NCBI GenBank assembly: GCA_016715195.1
Contig: JADKBB010000020.1
Span: 1 to 64,000 of the forward strand
Direction of reading: 5' to 3'
Length of the DNA: 64,000 nt
Source of the DNA: Candidatus Villigracilis proximus
Lineage (GTDB): Bacteria > Chloroflexota > Anaerolineae > Anaerolineales > Villigracilaceae
Made by a program: the position numbers and the translations under genes
Shown here: positions 41,411 through 51,616 of the stretch, piece after piece
Numbering within the stretch: the first letter of the stretch is position 1
Layout: each line of letters opens with the position of its first letter
Notes under the pieces: generated by a model
Databases searched by the model: none
What the model saw: only the letters and a program-made list of their open reading frames with translations
What the model was told of the DNA's origin: nothing

Positions 41411-44400
41411 ATGATTACCTCAAAAATTTCACCCGCGCTAAAAATTACTCTTATCTACATTCTGATAGGAGGAACTTGGATTCTCCTATCAGATAGATTC
41501 GCGGGAATTTTATTCATTAACCCAATTCAATTGGCATTGATTCAAACCTACAAAGGCTGGCTTTATGTAATCCTTACCGCCATCATATTATTTTTCCTTA
41601 TAAAGAAAAATAGTATTTCCCAAAAAGCAGCGGAACAAAATTTTTCAGATCTTTTTGAATCCACCACAGAAGGGATTTTTCGATCAGCACCCGGGGGGTA
41701 TTTTATAAATGTCAACGCGGCAATGGCAAATATATATGGGTACAGATCGCCGGAAGAGATGATAAAAGAAATCAGCGACATAAGTTCGCAAATACACCTG
41801 TCACCAGAAAGCCGGGAACAATTTACCAGTTTGTTATCACAAAATGGAGTAGTCGAAAAATTTGAAGCAATAAATATAAGAAAAGATGGAAGCATAATAT
41901 GGACATCCACCAATGCCCGTGCTGTAAAAAATAAAGCCGGCACGGTTTTGTACTTTGAAGGGTTTGTTACTGATATTACAAAACAAAAAAAAGCGGAAAA
42001 CGCATTATTTAATACAGAAGAACGCTATCGGATGCTTGTAGAAAAATTGCCGGCCGTTGTTTTCATGGATAAATTCGATCAACCTGAAACGACCCAGTAC
42101 ATAAGTCCACGCTTGAAGGATTTACTTGGCTATACTCCACAGGAATGGGAATCTGGGAATAATTTATGGAAAAACTCCCTGCACCCAAATGATAGAGAAC
42201 GCGTATTGAGTGAGGATATTCGAACCGATCAAACTGGTGAGCCTTTTCGAATTGAATACAGAATGCGTCATCAAGATGGACACTATGTTTGGATCAAAGA
42301 GGACGCATCTATTGTCCTCGGAGAAGATGGCACTCCCCTCTTCTGGCAGGGAATTCTCCTAGACATAACGGATCAAAAACATGCTGAAGAAGCCATACAA
42401 CGCAGAGAAGAAATCATCAAAGCCGTTGGATTTTCAGCGGAGCAATTCCTGAAATCCTCCAACTGGGAAGACTGCATCAATCAAGTGCTTGCGCAACTTG
42501 GGAAAACCACTCAGGTTAGTCGTGTGTACGTCTTCAAGCGACATACATCTAATAAAAAAAATATATTCGTATCTCAAATCTTTGAATGGTGCAATCAGGG
42601 AATAAAACCGCAGATCCATAATCCCTCCATGCAAAACATAGACATTACATCCGCTGGTTTTTTGCGTTGGGTTGAATTTTTCAACAAGGGATTGCCGGTT
42701 TACGGCAACATTAAAAACTTCCCTGCCCAGGAACAAAAATTCCTGGAGGAGCAGGATATTCTTGCATTGATCTGTATTCCACTTAAAATTGGAAAAGACT
42801 GGTGGGGATTTATCGGATTTGATGAATGTGCCGTGGAGCGTGAATGGACCGAAGCGGAAATTGAAGCGCTCAAAGCAGCTTCAAACACTCTTAGTGCCGC
42901 TATTGAAAAAAAAATATCTGAAGAAGCACTGCTTAATAGCGAAACCAGTTACCGTGGGTTATTTGACAGTATTCACGACGCCATCTACATTCAGGATATC
43001 AATGGTCTTTTTTTGGATGTAAATGACGGCGCCACAAACATGTATGGATACCCAAAAAATTACTTTATAGGAAAGACACCTGAAATTCTTAGCGCGCCGA
43101 ATAAAAATGATCTGAACAAAATATCCCTGGCACTTCAAAAGGCTTTCAACGGAGAAGCACAGCAATTCGAGTTTTGGGGAAAGCGAAGCAATGGAGAGAT
43201 TTTCCCGAAAGACGTGCGTGTATTTAAGGGGATGTACTTTGGGCAGGCTGTGATCATTGCCATCGCGCAAGATATCACGGCGCGCAAACGTGACGAAGAC
43301 GACCTGCAAAAACAGTTGAAAGAATTGACGGTTCTGCACTCTGTGGCACTGGCAGAATCAAATGCCAAAAATATCGACGAATTGATCCAGCGCGTGACAG
43401 ATATTATTGGAGACACCTTATATCCCGATAACTGCGGCATTCTTTTGTTCAATGAAACACGAGACGAACTAAAACCACATGCTTCCTATCGCGGCACAAG
43501 CGCTGAAAATCTAAACATCAGCAGTCCGCTGCACAAAGGAATCACCGGAAAAGTTGCCGCTACCGGAAAAACGATCCGCTCAGGGAATGTTTTGCTTGAA
43601 CCTGCGTATTATGAAACAACAGAGGGCATCCTTTCAGAACTTTGTATTCCGATCAGCAATGAGTCAAAAATCATTGGCGTACTTAATGTGGAAAGCAGAC
43701 AATTAAATGCTTTTACCAAAACCGATGAAAGACTCCTCAATACGATCGCGGGTGGAATGGCGAATGCCCTTGGAAAGATACAACTTTTTGAATTGGAACA
43801 AATGCGCCGCAAACAGGCGGAGATTTTGCGTGAAGCAACCGGAGACTTAACCTCATTCTTTGAACTGGACAAACTTTTTGAGAATATCTTTTCTTCGCTA
43901 AAAAGATTGGTTCCCTACAGCAGCATGTCAATTGAAATGATCAGTCATGGTTATGTTGAAATCGTTGCAGGAAAAAACATCCCTGAAGAAGTGATCGGCA
44001 AGAAATATGCATACAATACAAAAAAGTGGGGGGATTTGGAAACGCTGCGCCAACCCCTGATTATTTCAGACGTTCAAAACGACGAACGCTTTGAGAAATT
44101 TGAGCAGACGAATTATATCCGCGGCTGGATGGGAATCCCGCTGTTCGCAAAAGATAAGATTATTGGATTTCTAAACTTTGACAGTCAAACTCCAAACTTT
44201 TTTAACGAAGAACATGCTGCCATTACCCAGACATTTGCAAATCAGGCAGCGATCGCCCTGGAAAATGCGCGTCTATTTCAAGAGGAAAGTCACCGCTCAC
44301 AGATCATCGAAGCGCTCGCAAATATCGCGAATGAGATTGCAACCACCCGCGAAGTTATTCCCGCATTGGATAAAATTTCGGAACGCGCTCTTTCCCTGCT

Positions 44401-47400
44401 TAACGCCAGCACGATTGCAGTCTATTTAGTACAAGACAACAGCAAGGATATAAAAATAGTAACCGCACAAGGGGAGTATCAAAAAGAAATGCTGGCACAT
44501 ACGATTCAAGTAGGAGAAGGTATTACCGGGAATATTATTGCCACCGGCAAGCCCGAAATTATTGACGACATCTCAAATGATCCGCGAAAAAAAACTGTCC
44601 CAGGCACACCTGAAGAAGAATCCAGACTCGACACAATGATGTCTGCTCCATTAATTCTGCACGGCAAGTCCATTGGAGCAATTAACGCATGGAGATTAAG
44701 GTCTAAAGGTTTATTCGATAAGCCGGAGTTGAATTTCCTTGTGAGCATCGCCCATCAAGCGTCCATATCCATAGAGTCAATGCGTCTATTCGAGGAGACA
44801 ATGCGCCGTGCGCAGGAAGCAGCTGCAATTGCGGAAGTTGGACGCGGCATCTCTGCCACTCTTCAACTCAATACTGTGCTTGAACGTATCGCGCTTTATG
44901 CCAAGGAATTGTTGAAAGCGGAAACAAGCGCTGTCTATTTAACCGAAACGGGGTCGTCACAATTACGGGCAATATCAGCAATTGGAGTCGATGCTGATGA
45001 GATAAAGAACGATCCGATCCAGCCGGGCATTGGAATTCTCGGCGATATTGCCATAAAAAAAGTAGGGGAAATCATTAACGATACTACTGTGGACCTGCGC
45101 GCAATTCCCGTCAAGGGGACTGAAATTTTGCCCTACGAACACATAATGGGAGTACCTGTCCTTTCAAACGACCAACTCACAGGACTGTTGGTCGTTTGGC
45201 GGATTGGCGCAGACGAAGAATACAAGACGACAGATTTGGATTTTTTAAGCAGTCTCGCACAACAAGCTGCTGTTGCGATTGAGAATGCGCGTCTATTTGA
45301 AGCAGAACATAAACGCCGCCAGGAAGCGGAAACTCTCAGTCAGGCTACATCGGCGCTTGCAAACACCCTCGACATCAACAGTCTACTGGAAAGCATCCTC
45401 GACTGGCTCAAAAAAATTGCACCCTACGACAGTGCCTCGATCATGCTCAATAATATAGACACAGTTAAACTTGTTGCAAAACGCCAGCTTCCAAAACAAT
45501 TTTATATCGGGCAAATTTTCCCGATGACAGAAAAATGGAAAGAGGTTGGATTAAGCAGAAAGCCATTTATTCTTCAAGATGCCCAGGAAAACAAGCAGTT
45601 CGAAAAATGGGAGGGCAGCACATATATTCGCGGATGGATGTGCGTCGCCATGTTCACACAGGATAAATTAATTGGATTTATCAACCTCGATAGTAAGACA
45701 GCCGGCTTTTATACAGAGGAATATGGAATCCTGGTGCAAACATTTGCCAACCAGGCTGCGACTGCGATAGAAAATGCCCGGCTCTTTGTGCTGGAACAGA
45801 AACGCCGTGAAAATGCCGAAACTGTACGGCAGGCAACCACAGCGTTATCCAACTTGCTTGACCTGCCATCCCTGCACGCAGCCATTCTTGAATGGCTGCA
45901 AAAGATCACCCCATATAATAGCGCTTCAATTTTAATGGTTGAAGGGAAGCACATCCGCATCGCAGCCGCCAGAGGACTGCCCTTCCCGGAAAAAGCAATG
46001 GGCATGGTTTTTCCATCAGATAATATTCTATGCAAGATCATGAGTAAAACAAATGAACCCTTGATCATTGATGACTGCAATGAAGATCCACGTTTTGAAC
46101 GATGGGGAGACAACACGAATGTCCGCGGGTGGATGGGCGTGCCCATGATTACAGGCGGACAAGTGATTGGCTACATCGCCCTCGACAGCCACTCCCCCAG
46201 CGCATTTACACAAAACGATGCTGTCGCCGCCCAAACCTTCGCACATCAAGCAGCAACATCGCTCGAAAATTCACGTTTGTTTACAGAGACGCGTCAACGG
46301 CTTGAAGAATTGGAAATCGTAAGCCGCGTATCCTTTTCACTACGCGCAGCGCGTGACACCAAAGAAATGCTGCCCATTCTACTCAATGAAATAAAAGCCA
46401 GCGTAGATACAGACTCAGCAGCCATCTGGCTCTATGACTTTGAAAATAATGAACTAAAGTCCAAAGCTGCAACAGGGTGGTTCAATAGCCTGCCAAAGCC
46501 CAACTTTAAACCCAACGAAGGAATCATTGGAAAAGTATATTCCAGCGGAACAGCCCATGTAGGTGCCAATGCGGAGAATGACACGATCATCAACCCCGAA
46601 AATGCCGCATTCTTTGGAGAAAACGGAAGCGGCATTGCCGTTCCGATTCGAACCGCAACCGAAACGATCGGCGCACTCGCCGTGGCAATACAGGCTCCAC
46701 GGAAAGTGAAATCACATCAAACCCGTATGGTCACAACACTGGCTGAAATCGCAGGCAACGCCATTTACCGCTCCAATCTTTACGAACGAAGCGAAGAACA
46801 GATCCAACGCCTTACCACCTTGCGTGAATTGGATACAGCCATCGCCACCAGCCTTGACCTGCATATCACCCTCGGAATTGTTACCGAAAACCTGATCTCA
46901 AAAATGGGCGCAGACGCAGCGGCCGTGCTTGTATTTAGCCCAGACAGCCAAATGCTGGAATATTATGCAGCAACCGGCTTTGAAAACCGGAACATTCTAC
47001 GCACCCCCATCAGCCTCGGAAATAGCTTAGCCAGCCAGATATTGCTCAGCCGCAAATCCATGTATATTAAAGATGTAAAAAAAGAAACCGGCCAGTACCC
47101 AACCGGACCGCTTTCCGCTGAAAATTTTACAAGCTATTACGCTGTGCCGCTCTTCAGCAAAGGCGCTACAAGAGGCATTCTCGAAATTTATTTTCGCGCA
47201 CCCATCTCCCTCACCGCCGATTGGCTTGATTTTCTTCACACACTTGCCGGACAAGCCACAATCGCCATTGACAATGCTCAGTTGTTTGAAAACCTGCAAA
47301 AATCCAATCAGGAACTTTCGCTTGCCTATGACACCACATTGGAAGGGTGGGGAAAAGCGCTCGAACTACGTGACAAAGAGACTCAAGGCCACACACGCCG

Positions 47401-47942
47401 CGTCACAAACCTAACCCTTGAACTGGCCCGGCAAATAGGCATTTCCCGAATCTGAATTATTACATATCCGGCGCGGCACCTTATTGCATGACATTGGCAA
47501 AATGGGCGTGCCCGATAACATCCTGCGAAAAAATGGGCCGCTCACACAAGCGGAAATTTTTGAAATGCGCAAACACCCCCAATATGCCTATGACCTGCTA
47601 TCCCCCATTACATACCTGCGTCCCGCAATTGAAATTGCTTATTGCCACCATGAATGGTGGGACGGAAGCGGCTACCCGCGCGGATTAAAAGGCGAGGCAA
47701 TTCCTCTCTCAGCACGTGTATTCGCAATCGTCGATGTCTGGGATGCCTTATCATCCGACCGGCCTTACCGCAAAGCGTGGCCTCGAAAAAAAATAATAAA
47801 CTATATTAAAAATCTTTCAGGCAAACAATTTGACCCGGATGTAATCAAAGTATTCTTCAAAATGATCGAAGGTGAAATAAAACAAATAGACCCTTCTCAT
47901 AAACCGCGTTCAAAACCCATAAAAAATAATGATCAAAAATAG
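41411..47942 (+). CDS. Giant PAS/GAF sensor with HD-GYP phosphodiesterase output (one frameshift)
   Basis: About 2,177 residues once one extra C in a CCC run near 47446 is removed, which joins ELARQIGIS to ESELLHIRRGTLLHDIGKMG. Two N-terminal membrane helices (YILIGGTWILLSDR and GWLYVILTAIILFFLI) are followed by PAS (about 77-190), PAS (about 203-325), GAF, PAS (about 505-625), then eight more GAF domains in tandem. GAF borders are marked by repeated AIENARLFE-type helices. The HD-GYP end has HTRRVT, LLHDIGKMGVPD, CHHEWWDGSGYPRGLKG and VFAIVDVWDALSSDRPYR, all catalytic motifs of c-di-GMP phosphodiesterases. Residues for the HD pair and the GYP are intact. No kinase, GGDEF or receiver domain is seen. 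A strong bidirectional terminator follows. Confidence 0.88.
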
Positions 47943-47987
47943 AGACAAAAAGAAGCGCTGACCAAAATCAGCGCTTCTTTTTGTCTC
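47942..47987. terminator. Bidirectional terminator between sensor and tyrS
   Basis: A 20-bp perfect stem, GAGACAAAAAGAAGCGCTGA / TCAGCGCTTCTTTTTGTCTC (47942-47961 / 47968-47987), with A- and T-rich flanks on both strands, between convergent genes. Confidence 0.85.
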
Positions 47988-47996
47988 CTAAATTTT

Positions 47997-49208
47997 TTAT
48001 TGAACCCGCAAGAACCGGCGCTTGCCGACTTGTAAAACGCCAGGGTGCGGAAATGGAGCATCACCGCGCTCCAACACTTCCCCATCCAAACGCACACCTT
48101 TCTGATCGATCAAGGAGCGAGCTTTACTCTTGCTCTCTGCCAAATTCGCAGCCAGAATCACATCCACAACGGTCTGACCTGCTTGCAGCGTAAACTCCGG
48201 CATTTCATCAGGAATTTCTTTCTGTTGGAAGGTCTTGATGAAATTCTCCTGCGCCGACTTCGCATCTGCGTCGCCGTAAAAGATGCTCACGATCTCGCTT
48301 GCCATTTTCATTTTCGCATCGCGTGGATGGAACGCACCCGAAGCCACATCTTTTTCCATCACATCGATCTCATGCGGACTCCAACGTGTGACAAGGCGCA
48401 TGTATAAACTCATCGCTGAATCAGGAACAGACATCAGCTTGCCAAACATATCGTTTGCGCCAGTATTGATCGGCACAATATTTCCAGTAGACTTGGACAT
48501 TCTCTGCGTGCCATCTGTACCGGGCAAAATCGCAGTAATAATTCCAACCAAAGGCTTTTGGCCCAAGGCTTCCTGCAATTTACGACCAGCAACAATGATA
48601 TTGAACAGTTGGTCTGAACCACCGATCTGCACATCTGTTTCCATGGCGACCGCATCATAGCCTTGCATCAAAGCATAGAAAGTTTCGTGAATGTAGATCG
48701 GCTCACCTTTATCCAAACGATTTGAAAAATTATCACGTGCCAAAAATTGCTGCACCGTGAAGTTTTGACCCAGGCGAATTAAATCCACCAGCGAAAGTTT
48801 TGACAACCATTCACCGTTATAGCGGATCTTTGTCTTCTCGCGGTCAAGCACGCGGTAGGCTTGCTCAGTATAGGTCAATGCATTTTCGTTGACCTTCTCC
48901 TCAGTCAGGATCGGACGCGCTTTATTCTTATCTGAAGGGTCACCCACCAGCGCAGTGTAACTTCCGATCAGAAATGTGACCTCGTGTCCCAGATCCTGAA
49001 ACTGGCGCAATTTGCGCATGGTGATCGTATGCCCCAGATGCAAATCTGTGGACGTAGGATCGTAACCGCAATACACACGCAACGGCCGATTCTCTTTTTC
49101 AGCGAGTAACAGACGTGCGCGCAGTTCAGTGGTCATGGCCTTTTTCAGGTCTTCATCACCATATTCTGTACCTTGCATCAATAATTCAACTTGTTCTTCA
49201 ATGTTCAT
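47997..49208 (-). CDS. tyrS: Tyrosyl-tRNA synthetase (TyrZ-like)
   Basis: 403 residues. It charges tRNA-Tyr. The class I HIGH motif reads HLGHT (in DLHLGHTITMRKL, about 56-60). KMSKS is GTQRMSKSTG. The QGYDAVAMETDVQIGGSDQL segment binds Tyr and ATP. A C-terminal S4 domain (SKARSLIDQKGVRLDGEVLE) binds tRNA. This is the TyrZ-type arrangement. AGGAG precedes the ATG. The leader upstream contains a Tyr-rich peptide and an attenuator, described separately. Confidence 0.96.
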   Translation of the reverse strand: MNIEEQVELLMQGTEYGDEDLKKAMTTELRARLLLAEKENRPLRVYCGYDPTSTDLHLGHTITMRKLRQFQDLGHEVTFLIGSYTALVGDPSDKNKARPILTEEKVNENALTYTEQAYRVLDREKTKIRYNGEWLSKLSLVDLIRLGQNFTVQQFLARDNFSNRLDKGEPIYIHETFYALMQGYDAVAMETDVQIGGSDQLFNIIVAGRKLQEALGQKPLVGIITAILPGTDGTQRMSKSTGNIVPINTGANDMFGKLMSVPDSAMSLYMRLVTRWSPHEIDVMEKDVASGAFHPRDAKMKMASEIVSIFYGDADAKSAQENFIKTFQQKEIPDEMPEFTLQAGQTVVDVILAANLAESKSKARSLIDQKGVRLDGEVLERGDAPFPHPGVLQVGKRRFLRVQ

Positions 49209-49220
49209 AACATTCTCCTA

Positions 49221-49253
49221 AGACCCTAAAGGTTTTAAAAACCTTTAGGGTCT
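49221..49253 (-). repeat. Near-loopless palindrome before the tyrS ribosome site
   Basis: AGACCCTAAAGGTTTT (49221-49236) and AAAACCTTTAGGGTCT (49238-49253) around one base. It lies between the attenuator and the AGGAG of tyrS. It may stabilise the read-through mRNA or be a dispersed palindrome. Confidence 0.7.
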
Positions 49254-49263
49254 GATTGACAAA

Positions 49264-49295
49264 CAAAAACGCGCCCGCGATGATGAGGGCGCGTT
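49264..49295 (-). terminator. tyrS leader attenuator (terminator)
   Basis: Minus strand: AACGCGCCC (49295-49287) pairs with GGGCGCGTT (49276-49268), 10-base loop, followed by TTTG and T-rich sequence. GC-rich and located 56 bases before the tyrS start. The loop sequence CATCATCGC (49285-49277) can pair instead with GCGATGGTG upstream. Confidence 0.8.
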
Positions 49296-49302
49296 CATAG
49301 CA

Positions 49303-49311
49303 CACCATCGC
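49303..49311 (-). promoter_or_regulatory. Antiterminator arm of the tyrS attenuator
   Basis: GCGATGGTG on the minus strand can form 9 bp (one G-U) with CATCATCGC in the loop of the terminator. The two pairings are mutually exclusive. The arm starts 6 bases after the leader-peptide stop, within the footprint of a ribosome resting there. A shorter ACACC/GGTGT pairing with the end of the Tyr codons is also possible. Confidence 0.65.
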
Positions 49312-49317
49312 TGTTGT

Positions 49318-49368
49318 TTATGGGCGGGTGTAATAATAGTAATAAGCGGAAAGATTTATAACGGACAT
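49318..49368 (-). CDS. tyrS leader peptide with five consecutive Tyr codons
   Basis: 17 codons: ATG at 49368-49366 and TAA at 49320-49318 encode MSVINLSAYYYYYTRP. Codons 9-13 are TAT TAC TAT TAT TAC (49344-49330). The ATG lies 6 bases after a TATAAT, so the mRNA is probably leaderless. Downstream are the antiterminator arm, the terminator and tyrS. A stalled ribosome at the Tyr codons (low Tyr-tRNA) leaves the arm free, and tyrS is read; a ribosome reaching the stop covers it, and the terminator forms. The peptide itself is not expected to have another role. Confidence 0.82.
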   Translation of the reverse strand: MSVINLSAYYYYYTRP

Positions 49369-49374
49369 GGGCGT

Positions 49375-49403
49375 ATTATACAACAAGAATTTCACTGCGC
49401 CAA
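49375..49403 (-). promoter_or_regulatory. Promoter of the tyrS leader transcript
   Basis: Minus strand: TTGGCG (49403-49398), 17-bp spacer, TATAAT (49380-49375). It overlaps the last codons of the upstream lipoprotein gene. The predicted start is at the A of the leader-peptide ATG. Confidence 0.7.
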
Positions 49404-50069
49404 ATTGAAAGAAAAACTCCACGGACCTTTTACCGAGTAAAACTCATCACTGTAAACAATTTCCTCGGCCTGAGCCTGGGTCATGTCTGAGGGGATGCTC
49501 AAAATTTGCATCGTCAGCGTACCATTCACATCTACGCAATCCAGCGTAATGCCAATGCCGCGCGCAAGCATGGCCTGCTGAATTTTGGGCATATAAGCCG
49601 AACAATACTCCCCTTCGCGCGGGGTCGTTGCAATGGCGTCGATCACAATGGTAGTGTTGGAAAGATCGGCATCGGGCGGCACAATGAATGTCAACGTGTC
49701 ACAACGCAAACCGGGCACACCATCAGCAGGTTCCTGCAAACTCACCAGTGTCGTACCATATTCCTGTAACAAGATTCCGGCATAGGTTAAACTCGCGGAA
49801 GATACACCCCAATCAGATGTATCTGGTAATGTGAAACACACATCCGCATTCACATTTTTTCCATCCACCGAGGCGCGTTCCATGCGCACTTCAATTCCGC
49901 TTGCCACTTGATTCGGTTGAGCCAGTTCCACTTGCGCCGTGGGATAGGAGGCTGTGTCAATAAATGCCGTAGAGGTTGCAAGTGCAATAGGCAATACAAC
50001 CGCAGATTGTTCACCTGCAGGCGCACACGCACTGATAAAAAATGCGAGCAAGAGGATTATTTTTTTCAT
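49392..50069 (-). CDS. Predicted lipoprotein, unknown function
   Basis: 225 residues. Signal MKKIILLLAFFISACAP with lipobox ISAC. The mature part is beta-rich (VRMERASVDGKNVNADVCFT; LRCDTLTFIVPPDADLSNTT) and ends with a stretch (GITLDCVDVNGTLTMQILSI and SVKGPWSFSFNL). I do not recognise the family. Its 3' end carries the tyrS promoter. Confidence 0.75.
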   Translation of the reverse strand: MKKIILLLAFFISACAPAGEQSAVVLPIALATSTAFIDTASYPTAQVELAQPNQVASGIEVRMERASVDGKNVNADVCFTLPDTSDWGVSSASLTYAGILLQEYGTTLVSLQEPADGVPGLRCDTLTFIVPPDADLSNTTIVIDAIATTPREGEYCSAYMPKIQQAMLARGIGITLDCVDVNGTLTMQILSIPSDMTQAQAEEIVYSDEFYSVKGPWSFSFNLAQ

Positions 50070-50089
50070 GGACTTTTTCTCCTTTGAGA

Positions 50090-50983
50090 TTAACCTAATA
50101 AATCAAACAGCGCTTCACGCGGACCTTCAAACTGGAACTTGTACCCAGACTCGATCAGCCGTTTGGGTTGAGCAAACCTACCTTCCACAACGAGGACGCT
50201 CATTTCGCCTAAAAGGATCCGCAATAAAAAGGCCGGTGTGGGAAACCAATATGGACGGTGCAAGACACTCGCCAGTGCGCGATAAAAATCAGCGCTTGAT
50301 GTAGGGACAGGTGCGATCAAATTATATGCACCGCTTGTACTTTCGTTTGCAATTAAATAACGCACCGCGCCCACCCAATCGTCAATGTGAATCCAGGGCA
50401 TGGCAAATTTTCCATCGCCTAACGGGCCGCCTGCAAATAATTTCACTGGCAAAGCCATAAGAGACAGCAAGCCTTCGCCTTTGCCTAATACCACAGCCGA
50501 GCGGACTACAACCCGGCGCACGCCCAATTCTTCAATCGATTTTGTGGCATCTTCCCATTGAACAGTTAACTGAGCAAGGAAGTCATCACCGGGCGGCGTG
50601 GATTCATCTGCGGAGGTGCCATGTAAACCGTAGTGATTAATACCCGAGGCTTGGATGAAAATGCCCGGGCGCTGAGTCGCTTCTAGAATCGCTTGAGCAA
50701 GCGCGAGGCCGGGAATGATGCGCGAGTCTTTAAAGTCGCGTTTTGTTTTTGAAGTCCAGGGCCAGGAGGAAAGGCTGCGGCCTGCGAGGTGAATCATCAC
50801 ATCCATTTCATTGACGAGATGCCCCCACCCATTGGTTGTTTTTGCGTCCCATTTTACAGCTTGCGCACCTGAAATTACAGACGAGCCGCGCGTGAGAATA
50901 AAAACTTTGTGCCCTTCTGCGAGAAAAGATTTTGCAAGAGCGGCGCCAAGAAAACCTGAGCCGCCCGCGATCATGATGTTCAT
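50090..50983 (-). CDS. TIGR01777-type NAD(P) epimerase (SDR39U1-like)
   Basis: 297 residues from ATG 50983 (AGGAGT upstream): MNIMIAGGSGFLGAALAKSF holds the Rossmann glycines. IHLAGRSLSSWPWTSKTKRD and ASGINHYGLHGTSADESTPP are characteristic of this group. The last residues GYKFQFEGPREALFDLLG form the usual small C-terminal domain. The substrate is unknown. Confidence 0.88.
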   Translation of the reverse strand: MNIMIAGGSGFLGAALAKSFLAEGHKVFILTRGSSVISGAQAVKWDAKTTNGWGHLVNEMDVMIHLAGRSLSSWPWTSKTKRDFKDSRIIPGLALAQAILEATQRPGIFIQASGINHYGLHGTSADESTPPGDDFLAQLTVQWEDATKSIEELGVRRVVVRSAVVLGKGEGLLSLMALPVKLFAGGPLGDGKFAMPWIHIDDWVGAVRYLIANESTSGAYNLIAPVPTSSADFYRALASVLHRPYWFPTPAFLLRILLGEMSVLVVEGRFAQPKRLIESGYKFQFEGPREALFDLLG

Positions 50984-51105
50984 TTCAATACTCCTGTTTG
51001 ACTGAGCCTGCGTACTTTGAGACCTGAGTAATATGCAAATGCAATCAAGCCAGACTCCCGAAGACTTATTAACTGGCAGTATAATCATGCAGATTACGAG
51101 GCGCC

Positions 51106-51609
51106 ATGCAAGAACCAGTACTGGTACTCAACGCTAATTTTGAGCCGATCCATGTATGCTCAACACGACGGGCTGTTGGTTTGATCCTTGCAGGTAAAGC
51201 CGATATGATCGTGAATGGACGCGGACATATCCGCACGATATCACAGCTGCTTCCGCGCCCTTCAGTCATTCGACTGGAAACCCAGGTTCATCGACCACGA
51301 CCACGCGTTAAATTAACGCGCCGCGAAGTGTTCAGACGTGATAATTATACCTGTCAGTATTGCGGCAGGCGCGATGTCAACTTGACCGTGGATCATGTCA
51401 TTCCGCGCCATTTGGGCGGACCGCATAAGTGGACAAATCTGGTGGCGGCGTGTTCGGCCTGTAATCATCGTAAAGGCGGGCGTAAAGTGGATGAAGCTCA
51501 CATGCATCTGGCGCACATTCCCAAGGAACCGCCCGCGAATGCCGCATATATATTTGGGAAACATCTTTCCGAAAATGGTGAGTGGGAACCTTACATTTCA
51601 GGCTGGTAA
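51106..51609 (+). CDS. HNH endonuclease-fold protein
   Basis: 167 residues. An N-terminal 70-residue domain (VLVLNANFEPIHVCSTRRAV) precedes an HNH fold: YTCQYCGRR, LTVDHVIPRHLGGPHKWTNL, VAACSACNHRKGGR, with two CxxC zinc pairs and the D-H catalytic pair. This architecture is widespread in bacteria without a firm role; DNA repair or RNA processing are suggestions only. A TATAAT at 51080-51085 may be its -10. Confidence 0.85.
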   Translation: MQEPVLVLNANFEPIHVCSTRRAVGLILAGKADMIVNGRGHIRTISQLLPRPSVIRLETQVHRPRPRVKLTRREVFRRDNYTCQYCGRRDVNLTVDHVIPRHLGGPHKWTNLVAACSACNHRKGGRKVDEAHMHLAHIPKEPPANAAYIFGKHLSENGEWEPYISGW

Positions 51610-51616
51610 GTTTTGC

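Noticed and set aside
41411..47942. Giant sensor as a hybrid histidine kinase
   Set aside because: No HisKA, HATPase or receiver motif is found; the only output domain is HD-GYP.
49209..49391. T-box riboswitch before tyrS
   Set aside because: The leader is only about 160 bases, and I see no Stem I or T-box consensus (AxGGGTGGxACCGCG). The short Tyr-codon ORF and switchable hairpins explain the terminator better.
51080..51105. Strong promoter for the HNH gene
   Set aside because: TATAAT is present, but no acceptable -35 lies 16-18 bp upstream.
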